From Panax quinquefolius (taxonomy: Eukaryota > Streptophyta > Magnoliopsida > Apiales > Araliaceae), in NCBI GenBank assembly GCA_020205615.1, contig CM035170.1, positions 39,867,807 to 39,931,806 of the forward strand: 64,000 nucleotides of DNA. The letters are read 5' to 3'. The position numbers were made by a program, and so were the translations under genes. The notes beneath the pieces were generated by a model that saw nothing but the letters and a program-made list of their open reading frames with translations, searched no databases and was not told the origin of the DNA. Below are positions 49,713 through 61,881 of this stretch, piece by piece. The stretch's first letter is position 1. The number at the start of each line of letters is the position of its first letter.

Positions 49713-50648
49713 GTGGAGCCTGTAGTGTACACGTGGTCGAGCCTGAGTGTACACAGAGGCAACCCGGGTGGGCCCGGGTTTTTGGGTCGGGTCATCTCAT
49801 AGTATGTGCACTCGGGCACTGTAATGTTCACTCGAACTTTCAGAAGTGCAATCTGGGCATCCGATTGAGGTATACAGGACCTATTTCGGACCGCCTTTGT
49901 CAAGAGTTGTACAATGGCATAGGATTAGAGTTTGTACGAAGTCATTGAAGATAGGACGATGCCCTCCGGTCTTCAAGCTATAAATTCCATCCGTTACCCC
50001 GCAGAATAGTCACTCGGATTGATTTTCCATGGCTCTTATGGGACATCGTTGGGTAGAGATGTGTATGAAATGTTGAGACGATGTGTTGTGGCATCATGTT
50101 GGCAAGATGATGATGTTGCCCCTCACAGTGTTATCACGGATTCAATGATAAAGCAAACGCGTTGCTCGAGGCTTCACCGAGATTGATCGCCGTAATTGTT
50201 AAAGGTCCTCAGTGTCATCTTTGAGGTGTTCCTGTCATGCCGGTGTTATCTCCGGATTGGTACGGAATATCTCTTTGTGAGCGTCGAGATTGAAGCTGGT
50301 TGCATTTGAAAAAAGCATTTCTGGGGTTATCACCGAAACTGCAATCCTTGGGGTTATCACCAAGGTTGGTGGCTATTCCCATGATTGGGACTGAGACTGG
50401 ATACCATCAGGGTTATCTCTGAGATTAATTGGTCTTCTCCGGTGTGTGTTCCGGTATTGGATCTACATGCCTCGGGGTTATTTTTGAGGTTGGAATTATT
50501 ACTCCCAATGTGTGTTCTGGGGTTGATGCTAAACTTCCGGTAGTATCCGGTATGGATATGGATTGTCTTTCAGGGTTCCCTCTTAAAAGACAAATCTGTC
50601 ATTCTACAATGTTAGTGACAACAGTACAAAAAATTTCGAGTGTCTACA

Positions 50649-51297
50649 GGGTACATTGCGCCTAACTGTCCTGGTCCAAAGAAAAACCATGGATGCTTTG
50701 TGTGTGGGTCAACTTACCACATGGCAAAGAACTGCCCAAAGAAGGGGATGGACGGGAATAAGGGTGCCAATAGTGGTAAGTTAACTATTGGGTGTCCAGT
50801 GCAGTCAGGTAGGCCGATGGCCCGTACCTTTAAATATGACCGACCAAGATGCGATGGCTTCAGGGGACTTAGTCACATGTATTACCCCGATCAATGATCT
50901 AAATGCATATGTGTTGTTTGACTCGGGTGCTACTTGTTCGTTTATCGCATGTGATTTTGCAAGACGATTAGGATTACTTCCCGAAAAGTTGCATATTCCT
51001 TTAAATATTAAGGTAGCAAATGAAGAGATAATTCCTGTTGAAGATATTCATAGGATTTTTTGCGTAGATATACGGGGTTGTAAATTATCGGTAGACCTGA
51101 TACCGATAAAGTTAGGAGAATTTGACGTAATCCTCGGAATGGATTGGTTAGTTAACCATGGGGCAATAATAGATTGTCAAAAGAAAAGCGTGAACATTAA
51201 AACATTAAGACAACCTCATGTAATATTTTACGGTAATAAATCGTCGGGACGTTCGTGTTGTCTTACCATGACCCAAACTAGAAAATTATTGATTTAG
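50649..51297 (+). pseudogene. gag-pol: Tekay gag zinc knuckle and protease (T2, copy B)
   Basis: Knuckle CFVCGSTYHMAKNC: D of copy A is Y, and the C-C-H-C ligands are intact. Protease LFDSGATCSFIACDFARRLG and [18 protein letters not shown]. The ORF 50788-51297 continues through GRSCCLTMTQTRKLL because the 10 bases missing in copy A are present, then meets a stop. Confidence 0.9.
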
Positions 51298-52891
51298 GGG
51301 TGTGTAGGCTATTTGTGTCATGTGGTTGATACCCAGAGAGTGAGAGCGACCATGGAACAAATACCTATAGTGAGTGAATTAATGGATGTATTTCCAAGTG
51401 AATTGTCGGGTCTTCCACCGGATAGGGAGACCGAGTTCGTGATAGTCATTGTGCTAGGAGCAGCACCAGTTTCCAGGGCACCGTATCGTATGGCGCCAGT
51501 GGAGATGAAGGAGTTGATGGCGCAGTTGCAAGAACTATTAGACAGGAAGTACATACAACTGAGTGTTTCACCATGGGGAGCGCCGATATTGTTTGTCAAG
51601 AAGAATGACGGATCATTAAGACTTTGTATCAAGTACCGAGAGTTGAACAAGTTGACGATAAAGAATAAGTAACCATTGCCCAGGATCGATAATTTTTTTG
51701 ATCAGTTGAAAGGGGCAAAGTACTTTTCTAAAATAGATTTAAGGACAGGGTACCATCAGCTGAAGGTTAGAAATGAAGACATACCAAAAACGACATTCAG
51801 GACTTGTTATGGGCATTACGAGTTTCTGGTAATGTCATTTGGGTTGACTAATGCACCTACTGCATTTATGGATATGATGAACAGGGTGTTCAAACAATAT
51901 TTGGACTAGTTCGTCGTGGTGTTTATTGATGATATTCTAGTCTATTCTTAGACGCCAGAAGATCATGTTGAAGACCTAATGATAGTATTAGAGACATTAA
52001 AGAAGGAGAAGTTATATGTGAAGTTCACTAAGTGTGGATTTTGGCTAGAGAGGGTATAGTTTTTAGGACATGTCATTAACCACGAGGGGATTTTAGTAGA
52101 TCCAGCGAAGGTTGAAGCCATAATGAATTGGGAACAACCGAGAACGCCGACTGAGGTGTGGAATTTCCTAGGGTTAGCGGGGTACTATCGGAGATTCATT
52201 CAGGATTTTTCGAAGATAGCAACTCCGTTGACCAATTTGACAAGGAAAACAGTGAAGTACGCGTGGACGGAGAGGTGCGAAGACAGTTTTCAAGAACTGA
52301 AGAAGAGGATAAGTAAAGCGCCTGTTTTGTCATTACCTGATGACATAGGAAATTTTGTAGTATATAGTGATGCTTCGCATAGAGGACTTGGTTGTGTGCT
52401 CGCGTAGCATGGTAAGGTCATTGCGTATGCGTCTAGGTAGTTGAAGGATTATGAGAAAGTTTACCCTACTCATGATCGGGAACTGGCCGCGGTAGTGTTT
52501 GCCTTTAAGATATTGCGACATTATCTTTACGGTGAAAAGTGAGAGATATACATAGACCACAAGAGTCTAAAATATATCTTCACACAGAAGGAGTTGAATA
52601 TGAGACAGAGAAGATGGCTGGAGTTGATAAAGGATTATGACTGTGAAATCCTGTATCACCCTGGAAAAGCCAATGTAGTGGCCAATGCCTTAAGTAGAAA
52701 GGGTCGGGAGAAGTTGTCTATGTTAACGGCTCAGACTGAGTTAATAACAGAGATGGCTAGGATGGAGTTAGAGGTAAAGTTGCCAAGTGAAGCGGGACAA
52801 AGACTATTTACGACGGAGATACAATCTACCTTCGTAGAGAGAGTCAAGGAGGTGCAGCTCAAAACTAATGAGTGTGACCAGATGAAGAAGT
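51298..52891 (+). pseudogene. pol: Tekay reverse transcriptase and RNase H (T2, copy B)
   Basis: [26 protein letters not shown] (the Q that is a TAG in copy A), [17 protein letters not shown], catalytic [10 protein letters not shown] followed by a TAG shared with copy A. RNase [17 protein letters not shown] and [16 protein letters not shown]. TAGs at 52057-52059, 52405-52407 and 52438-52440 are shared with copy A. Ends at the T4 LTR. Confidence 0.92.
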
Positions 52892-55100
52892 TGTGACGCC
52901 CCCAAATCCGGGTATCTTCCAACCCGACAGATGGTGCTCCACGATACTACATTTCATACAATCATTCAATTGAAATAACAACAAAATGAGTGTAATTACT
53001 ATCTTTGTATTACATCTGTAATAAATCCTTTCCCAGGTTCATAACCGAATACATTCGTTGTTCGTCATAAGTATATTACATACAAATACACTAGTCTATT
53101 ATAAGATGATTAATTTTTCATCTTAGCCTTGCCTTTATCTCTCTTAGAACTCTCAGTTCGTTCGGCTTTAGCTGCAAACATAATGTTCAAGCAAGAATGA
53201 GCATAACAAGTGTATTTATAGCAAGGTTATTTGTCACACTTCTATTTAATTAAATAATCAATTTAATCAATTAAAAAATATTAATCTATTGAATTACTTT
53301 AACACATAAATCATTATCTCATAATTATAATTTCCTTTATAATTATAAATTTATTTAAACCAACTAACACCTTATTACAAATTTTAATTAAAATATTATA
53401 ATTTATTTAATCATTATTAGCTCTCTAACTTAATTATTAAATTAAATTAGTATATAATTTTCTCATAAACAAATAATTAACTAAACCACATCAACTCAAA
53501 TTGAACAATTATTTATTCAATAATAACATATCCCTTAAATACTTATATAAATAAATAAATATTTAATATTATAATTTAAAATTCTGGAATGTTACAATTA
53601 CCTTATCTCACGTGTTGACATTGAAAACCAAAGTTTTCAAGTCCCACGTCAACTTTTGACCTTTAATCCGGGCTTTCTACGTTTAACGTCTATTTCCGTA
53701 CAATTCGCCATAACTTCGTTACTAATATTCTCTAAGCCAAATCACATGGAAAACTCCATTGATTCATCATAGTCATCCTAACCAAACAATAGGCACATCC
53801 CTTAGCTATAACGATTTTCAAAACGTTCGTTAATAACTAAGTTAACGTTCAAGACGCTTATGGTTTTTAACTCATATAAACACTTACGATTTCTATCTAG
53901 TCATGACCTATCAATGATTTGATCATTAATAGGCATCCTTATATCTCCTCAATAAACACACTCCACTCATCTATGATTCTTCTACGAGAAAGAAATCGAA
54001 AAAGATGAAGATTACAGTTTATAAGAATTTACCTTTGAAGTAATTAACGTTCTTGATAAACGCCTATTGGTTTGCTTGGAAGTAGAAGGATTTAATGTTT
54101 CTAGCTCTTTCTCTCTCTCACTATATTTGGACAAGCTTTGTAAAACAACAAAATCCAACTCTAGCTTTCTATTTATAGAAAACCAAATGAGGGCAAAATG
54201 GTCCAATTCTCCACCTCCTTACTTATTTACAACTTTGTCACCAAGTAAAGTACTTGGTGAACAAGTGATATGCTTGGCTTGCACACCAAGTAGCCGGCCC
54301 ACCATGCCCATGGGTCATCCCCATGGGTTGCCCCATGGGTTGCCCCATGGGTTTTACCCATTCGGTGACCCACCAGTTCGATCCACGGTTCGGTTTTCTT
54401 GCATTGGGCTTAACCAATCTAATATTGGGCCTTGACTTGGGCTTATTACTTAATCCCTTGGGCTTGCTCATTCAATTGATTAGACTAAACATAATCCAAC
54501 CCAAATGAATTAACATTAAGTCTTAACTAAATTCTAGAATACAACTTGTATTCCCTACATATAATTCACGTATTCTTTGTGTATAATACTAGTACGATAA
54601 TCGAATTGTACTCCGTATTAACTCAACATATTATACATAGACACTAAATAGTCTCATACTTGTATAACACATGTCTTAACCATAACGCAATTCCTTCTAC
54701 GCGTTTCATTTCCTTCTCGGAAATCAATATGCTCAATCCTTAGGTTCTAAGTCTGCGTGCGAAAACTTCGTTTGCCATAACGGAATTATTATTGAATATT
54801 CTATACTATCTTCGTATTCTATCATTACACGTTTTTCAGAATCTCAAACCCTAGCTCTGAACGAAACTGGATGAATATTGTTTTTACGCAAACATTCTCA
54901 GAAAACCTTCGTTCTCGTATTGATAATTCACAACAATTAATTCTAGTACAAAGCCAGAATACTAACCACATCCGAACATTCTAGGTCATAAAACGACCTT
55001 CGAACATCTTACTCACATAATTACTCATTTAAATTCATTTAATCCACATAATCAAATAAAAATTTAATTCATTGAAAATTCAAAATTCTCTGGCGTTACA
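52892..55100 (-). repeat. 3' LTR of T4 (copy B)
   Basis: 2209 bp, ends tgtgacgccc... and ...ggcgttaca. It contains about 180 bp (54680-54865) missing from copy A and lacks about 35 bp near 53465 present there. TATA box at 54167-54180. A 'ttgccccatggg' unit is repeated at 54324-54352, against fewer copies in A. Confidence 0.9.
54167..54180 (-). promoter_or_regulatory. LTR TATA box of T4 (copy B)
   Basis: Minus strand TTCTATAAATAGAAA, conserved with copy A. Confidence 0.6.
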
Positions 55101-55145
55101 TTCTTCCCCCCTTATAAGGATTCTGTCCCCAGAATCTCGCTATTC

Positions 55146-56512
55146 TTACAAAAACAAATGAGGAAACTTTTCCTTCATTTTACTTTCGAGCTCACACGTT
55201 ACTTCTTCAGCATCGTGGTTACTCCAAATTACCTTTACTGAATGTATTTCCTTATTTCTCAAGACTTGTAACTTCCTATAAATAATCTGAATCGAAATCT
55301 CTTCATAAGTTAAGTCTTTTTCTACATGAATAGATTCATATTCTATTACGTGCTTGTAGTCCGGTTTATAAGGACGCAACACAGAAACGTGAAACACATT
55401 GTGTATTCTTTCCATTTCTGGAGGTAAGGCTATTTCATAAACTACTTCCCTTATCCTTCTTAAAATCTCAAAAGGTCCTACAAACCTTGGACTTAACTTC
55501 CCTTTTTTTCCAAAATGTATCTTCCTTTTCCAAGGCGATACTTTTAGAAAAACATATGAACCTACTTCAAACTCCCTCTTCTCTCGATGAGGATTTGCAT
55601 ACTTTCGTTGTCTATCTTGAGCTATTACTAATCGAGCTCTTAACACCTTCACCATGTCTGCCATTTGTTGTACCATCTTAGGTCCCAACATTTGACGTTC
55701 ACCTACTTCATCCCAGCAAAGTGGTGTTCGCACTTCCTTCCATACAACGCCGTCGTAGGCAAGCATGCCTATATTAGCGTGAAAACTATTGTTGTAAGCG
55801 AATTCTACCAAAGGTAGATGCTCGTCCCAACTCCCCTTAAAATCCATAACGTAAGATTTTAACATATCTTCTAGCATTTGAATTGTTCGTTCACTTTGTC
55901 CATCCATCTGTGGATGATACGCCACACTCAATATCAACTACGTTCTCATTTACTCTTGCAAACTCCTCCAAAAGTTCGACGTGAATCGTGGATCACGATC
56001 GGACACAATCGAAGCAGGTACTCCATGTCTGGAAATGATTTCCTTAACATAAAGCTTAGCTAACTGCTCTAGGTTATACCTAACTCCTATTGGTAGAAAA
56101 TGAGCCGATTTAGTTAACCGATCAACTATTACCCAAATAGCATCGTATCCTTTTCTCGTCGTTGGAAGTCCCACCATAAAATCCATGGTGATATGCTCCC
56201 ATTTCCACTTCGGAATCTCCAATGGTTGTATCAATCCACTCGGTCTTAGGTGTTCAGCATTAACTATCTGACAAGTTAAGCACTTACTAACGTATTCTGC
56301 AATCTCCCTCTTCATGTTCGGCCACCAAAAGTTCTGACGAAGGTCTTGATACATCTTAGTACTACCATGATGTATCGAGTACCTCGAACTATGGGCCTTG
56401 CACATAATCTCTTCTTTCAACTCGGAATTATTTTGAACCCAAATTCTTCCTTCAAACGAAGTAAACCTTCTTTATCAAGGTTAAACTTATTCTTCACGTC
56501 ATCCTTCACTAT
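55146..56512 (-). pseudogene. pol: Tekay integrase with chromodomain (T4, copy B)
   Basis: The most complete Tekay integrase here. Zinc finger [15 protein letters not shown]...KCLTCQIVNAEH (all four ligands). Core HITMDFMVGLP (D), [11 protein letters not shown] (D), DGQSERTIQML (E). Then FVGPFEILRRIREVVYEIALP and the chromodomain DLTYEEISIQII...VKVIWSNHDAEEVTCELE...KFPHLFL. Pieces 56420-55950 and 55937-55146 are separated by a frame break just after the second catalytic motif. The chromodomain probably targets integration to modified chromatin (family knowledge). Confidence 0.92.
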
Positions 56513-57477
56513 CTTTTTCACACGATCGCATTCTTCAGTACTTATCTGTACCTCACTAACCCATTCCACTATCGTTGGTCGAGTCTCTATTGAGAATAAC
56601 ATCTCTGCTGTTTCACTTGGCAACTTAACTTCTAATTCCATCATGGCCATCTCTATTATCAACTTATTCTGAGTCGTTAACATTGACAACTTTTCTCTAC
56701 CCTTCGGACTTAACGCGTCGACTACTACATTCGCCTTCCCCGAATGATATAAAATATCACAATCATAATCTTTTATCAACTCTAACCACCTTCTCTGCCT
56801 CATATTCAACTCCTTCTGTGTGAAGATATATTTTAGACTTTTGTGGTCCGTGTATATCTCACATTTTTCTCTGTATAAATAATGTCTCCATATTTTTAAA
56901 GAAAACACTACAGTTGCCATTCTAGGTCATGAGTAGGATAGACCTTCTCATAATCCTTTAACGGACGTGACGCATACGCAATGACATTGCCATGCTGCAT
57001 AAACACGCAACCTAGGCCTTTATGCGAAGCATCACTATAAACTACAAAATTCCCCGTATCATCTGGTAAAGATAATACAGGTGCCTCACTCAACCTCCTT
57101 TTTAGTTCTTGAAAACTATGCTCACACTTTTCTGTCCATACATACTTCACCGACTTCCTTGTCAGATTTGTCAATGGAGTAACTAATTTAGAAAAGTCTT
57201 GAATTAACCTTCTATAGTATCCCGCTAACCCCAGAAAACTCCTAACCTCGGTTGGCGTTTTTGGTTGCTCCCACTCATTCACCGCTTCCACTTTCACTGG
57301 ATCTATGGATATGCCATCTTTGTCTATAACATGTCCTAGAAACTGCACTCTATCGAGCCAAAATTCACACTTAGTGAATTTCGCATACAACTTCCCCCTC
57401 TGTAGTGTTTCCAACACTATTCTTAGATGTTCAGCATGATCTTCTGGTGTCTTAGAATAGACTAGAATATCATCAAT
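56513..57477 (-). pseudogene. pol: Tekay RNase H and RT thumb (T4, copy B, truncated)
   Basis: 57417-56908: RT thumb/connection ([32 protein letters not shown]) and RNase H start [16 protein letters not shown]. 56920-56417: RNase H core and tail ([36 protein letters not shown]). Cut at 57477, just inside the RT catalytic region; palm and fingers are missing. Confidence 0.9.
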
Positions 57478-57964
57478 ATCTGAGTGTGTGTGTGTGGGTC
57501 AATGTGCTGTTATATGAAAGTTGTGTGAGGCCTCGTTCGAGCCTATACACACAGGGTTTGAATTTATGTAAAAATTCAGTTTTTAGCACGATATGGCAAT
57601 GATGTTTTATTAAAGAGGTTTTTCAAACCCTGATGCTCAATAAGAATTAAGACCTTTTACACTCCCATTTTTATTAAGTGAGCGGCTGGATTGATTTTAT
57701 TTGACGGATGCGAGGCATCCATATGAAAATAAATATATATATAAAAATAATGCCGACTTCCTCGTGGGTATGGAAACCATCTAAGGAAATACAGACATCG
57801 CAGAATAATTTACAAGCTGCTTTCAGCCGAAAATATCCATCACGGGAACCGAATCTAGATCCAATGAGATGAATCTGTGATCACATGATTCTAAAGCATG
57901 TAATATTGCAATTTGTATAAAAGCAATAAGCAGGTATATATATAAAAGCGGTAAATATATATAC

Positions 57965-58181
57965 AGACAGGATCACCAACAACGAAGCACCTCCATGGGG
58001 GATTAGAAATATAAATAAAGCTTTAGATACGGTCAACCACCACTTAAGGAAACTCAAAGTGATGTAATGTAAATAAAAGTCATAATGCGGCCAACTACCA
58101 CGTAAGTAAACTCAGCGGTGACGAAATGTAAAGAAAACTGTAAAAACGATCAACTGCCATGAAGGGAACTCCAGGCAGGAT

Positions 58182-58222
<41 letters not shown>

Positions 58223-58465
58223 AAAAGTAGTAAACGCACCAGATGTAAAATCCAGGCTCATCGAACATAGTTCGACCACAATTCATATATATAAGTATAT
58301 ATATATAAAAGTGAGGTAACGCACCAGACCGAAGTCTAGGCTCATCGAACAAAGTCTGACACACAGTTGATATATATAAGTATATATATATATATATAAA
58401 CGAATAAACGCACTGCATCAAGTTCAGGCTAATCGAACAAAGTCCCAGCACAGCTAATATATATA

Positions 58466-58511
<46 letters not shown>

Positions 58512-58542
58512 TATATATATATATCGATATAACTCGATAATG

Positions 58543-58589
<47 letters not shown>

Positions 58590-58590
58590 A
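57965..58590. repeat. Tandem subrepeats and (TA)n runs inside the T3 LTR
   Basis: The 65 bp family at about 57965-58185 and the ~85 bp family at about 58220-58460, the latter expanded relative to T1. TA runs at about 58184-58218, 58468-58508 and 58543-58584. Confidence 0.85.
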
Positions 58591-58886
58591 ATGAAACCAC
58601 GGACCGAAGTTAGGTAAAAGCAAGCAACACGACTCTCAACGTGTAGAAGGGTGTGTGCAAAGATGAAGAGAAAGACTCTAAAGTGTATGAGAAGGCTTAT
58701 ATACCATCGATAAAAAGGGCTTTATATCTTTAGAGTGGGTAAACACTGGCTTTTGTGGGTACAAAAGAGGCTATATATGAGCTCACTGTGTGTTTGAAAG
58801 TGGGAAAATACATTGTATGGCGAGTCTTTGAGCAAATTATGTGCAGGTTTCCGCCTTTTTTCTCATAAAAATCAGCACCCCAAGCC

Positions 58887-58900
58887 TCTTATTTATAGGC
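58887..58900 (-). promoter_or_regulatory. LTR TATA box of T3
   Basis: Minus strand CCTATAAATAAGAG, aligned with the sites in T1 A and B. Confidence 0.7.
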
Positions 58901-59787
58901 AAAGGGTGCCGCAGGTGTACCAGAGGTGGGTCGGGTTAGCCCAGTTCTGTCGGGTTGGGTCGTCTCAAAGTACGTGCACTCAGGCACTGTAATGTCCACT
59001 CGGATTTTGAGAATTGCAATTCGGGCATTCGTTTTGAGGTATTTAGGACCTATTTCGGATTGCCGTTGTCAAGAGTTGTATGATGGCATGGGATTAGAGT
59101 TTGTACGAAGTCTTTAAAGATGGGACGTTGCCCTCCAGTCTTCAAGCTTCAACTTTCATCCGTTACCCCGCACAATAGTCACTCGGGATTGGTTAGCCTT
59201 GTGGGACATTGTTGCGTAGAGACGAGACGTGGCATCGTGTTGGACGAGATGGCGATGTTGCCCCTCACCGGTGTTACTGCCGGATTGGGCCGATAAGCAG
59301 ACGTTGCTCAGACTTCGCTGAGATTGGACTGCTGCATTTGTTGAAGGTCCTCATTGTCATCTTTGAGGCGTGCCTATCTTCCCGATGTTATTGCCGGGTT
59401 GGCACAGTGTATTTTATTGTGAGTGCCCAGATTTGAAGCTGATGGCATTTGAAACAAGCATTTTGGGGTTATCTCTGAAACTGCATTCCTTGGGGTTATC
59501 ACCAAGGTTGGTGGCTATTCTCATGGTTGGGTCTGAGACTGGATACCTCGGGGTTATCTCCGAGATTAATTGGTCTTCCCAGATGTGTTTAGAGATTGTA
59601 TCCGCAGGTCTCGGGGTTAAATCCGAGGTTGAAACTGCATTACTCTTATTACGCATCCGGGTTAATGTTGATCTTTCGGTAGTATCCGGTGTGGATTTGG
59701 ATTGTCTTTCAGGGTTCTCTCTTAAAAGACGAATCTGTCCTCCTATAATGTTAGTAATAGTAGTACAGAAAATTTCAAGTGTCTACA

Positions 59788-59803
59788 GATGCCCCTCTTT
59801 ATC
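59788..59803 (-). promoter_or_regulatory. Polypurine tract of T3
   Basis: Minus strand gataaagaggggcatc directly before TGTAGACA, identical to T1 copy A. Confidence 0.8.
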
Positions 59804-60239
59804 ATACTCATAATGGCGATGCATAGGTAGGATAAAGAATCCTAGACACTTGAAACGCAACAAGATAAACATGGTGCTAAGGGTAGCAACATGCTGCAAA
59901 TGTATGATGCATGTGTACGGGGTTGTGGCCCAACATGCTGGGGATGATTACTGGTTCCCTGTTGCTTCAACTGGGGATTAGCAATACTGACCAAATCTGA
60001 TGTGCAAGCCGAATCTGTTAGGATATTGGTGTTGGAGTTATCACCTAATTCCTGTGTTCTTTATAACGACTTGATACTGAAGGGGTATCTCTTATGTGTA
60101 AGAGATTTATGGGGATAAAGTTTGATTTGTTTGAGGATGTGTATAACATATTCCATCATCTATCCTCTTTGATAATGTTGACCTCTGCTGGTTAGTAATG
60201 CCAGAATATGTCATGATTCTGTTGGATTTACTGCCAACA

Positions 60240-60835
60240 ACAAATGCTGTCAGGGATGCCTGACCTCCATTGACGTGTGAATCAACGGATGAAGCATCCT
60301 GTGGGATATACTGTCAAGGTTGCTTGAACTTCACTGACATTTGAATCAATGGCCGAAACTCTGTGAGGAGATCATCAAGGTTGCTTGACATTTGCTGACG
60401 TGTAGATCAATGGAGCATTGCATTGTGACCCCCGCCGAGGATCCGCTGGGGAATATGAGCAGCTGGGTATGAGAACCTCGAACAGCTCTATAGCTCTGAC
60501 AGGTTTAAACGCTATTGGCTGAAATGATATCAAGGTTGCTTGACCTTCATTGATATGTGTGTTAACGACTAAGCATGCGTTGCTACTCCCACCAGAGATA
60601 TATGTTGTAACCCTCGTCGGGGACCTACTGGGGACGCATAAGTACGTACGCTACTAACGAATGGTTCTCAACGCTTCGATGGGTTTACCTACCATCGGCT
60701 GAAATAATGTCAAGGCTGCTTGACCTTCATGTATAGAATTGTCAACGGATGAACGTGTTGTAACCCCCACCAGGGATCTACGTTGTATCCCCCGTCGGGG
60801 ACTCACGTTGTAACCCCCGTCGGGGATTCATGTAG
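60240..60835 (-). repeat. Tandem repeats of the T3 3' region
   Basis: Several 'tcaaggttgcttgacctt..' plus 'gaatcaacgg' units (about 60247, 60316, 60375, 60528, 60707), then three ~25 bp GC-hairpin units at 60753-60831 and two isolated ones near 60577-60630. Longer and differently arranged than in T1. The rest of 59804-61112 follows T1 without a gene. Confidence 0.8.
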
Positions 60836-61112
60836 AGTAACGACCTGGAGTCGACGACATCGGACCTATATAAGGTATTACCGTATGTAATTTCTGACAA
60901 CTGAGGTCATCGGCAGAGTATACCTTATGTTCAGGCGACTACCAATGAGTGATGTGCAGATTCAAAGTCTCATCTGAGAAGACCAAGATTGTATGCTGTT
61001 TTACTCAATCGCGTGGCATTTTTATTCCCGATTTGACCTTTCTAGCCCGTAAGAACTCCGTTTCAACTCGAACCGGATCGAGCCGAAGGGATGGGACCCA
61101 CATAGAAGAGCC

Positions 61113-61881
61113 GCAGGTGCACCTACTACAGCCACAGGTGGGCTTGCGGCCAGGCGTGGATGATAAATCCCAGCAAGCTTCACTTTACAAGTCATTTTCA
61201 ACTTATTTCACTTTAGAAAAACCGCGAGCCACCTTTAGATCTGCTGAGTTCGGGCTGCTTTCTGCAAATTCTATCACCGTACAAGTGTTCTACACTATCC
61301 TGGTAATGTATGCATGTAAATTCTTCCAGTTTCTGTTCATTAGATTGTGAGATATTGCACGAAATGCATCTAAACACATAGTAGTGATTATGTATGCACA
61401 AATCACTTGATAAAAAATATTCAACATAGTAAATGTTAGTATTAAACCATGCTGAACATAATGATGTAAAAAAATTTGACTTCTGAGACAGTCAAATTGG
61501 CACCTTTTTTTGCTATTTTTGTCCTATTTGAGGTCCAATGAGCAAAAGGTAGAAAGGCAAGATACTCCTAGCATTGAGGTTAGCCTTATGCATGATAAGT
61601 TTGATTTTTAATGCATATATTATGTATATGACTTTGGGGCAGGTGTGCTACTGAATGGCCACCTAGACATGCCTGTGCGCATGTGAATAGTCCTATTTTC
61701 AAAGGGGACTATGGCAAAAAAATTCCAAATGTAGGCATTGGGTAGTTATGCATTCTCACTCTATTATATGTTAAAGTAAATGCATGCATGCATATAGTCA
61801 TATAATGCATTTTAGAAAGCTCCAGGTAAGGCAATACCACATCCTTTCTGAGGTGATTTGGAGACTTGTTGTCCAGATATT
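61113..61881 (+). other. T3-specific segment of unknown origin
   Basis: Homology to T1 (2884-4110) stops at '..agagccgcag', and this segment has no counterpart in the window. 61113-61300 reads openly on the plus strand (SLYKSFSTYFTLEKPRATF..). It is followed by a possible splice donor (ctatcctg|gtaatg) and an AT-rich stretch, with a possible acceptor (gttgtccag) just before ATG 61882. It may be a non-coding first exon and intron of the next gene, or a captured fragment. I do not recognise it. Confidence 0.35.

Larger units (their letters stand above)
36293..50648 (-). mobile_element. Tat-lineage LTR retrotransposon T1, copy B
   Basis: Same structure as copy A. Differences seen: a complete antisense-ORF 3' end, three instead of five 25 bp repeats, a 30-base in-frame loss in integrase, and a shorter LTR with fewer TA units. 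Confidence 0.9.
48086..50648 (-). repeat. 5' LTR of T1 (copy B)
   Basis: 2563 bp, ends tgtcgacgtc... and ...gtgtctaca. Subrepeats at about 48940-49400, a (TA)n run at about 48892-48930, and a TATA box at 49699-49712. Inserted at the same gag base as in copy A. Confidence 0.92.
35763..57477. repeat. Segmental duplication of nested retrotransposons, copy B
   Basis: Right-hand copy of 2208-23653, same order and orientation, ending abruptly at 57477 inside T4 RT. Here the sequence switches to the LTR of T3. Because of that end, the T6 insertion and the T4 5' region are not represented in copy B. Confidence 0.95.
57478..59787 (-). repeat. 3' LTR of T3, truncated
   Basis: Homologous to 14632-16994, so about 336 bp at the primer-site end are missing. 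Ends ...gtgtctaca. TATA box at 58887-58900. Subrepeats and (TA)n runs at 57955-58590. Confidence 0.9.
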
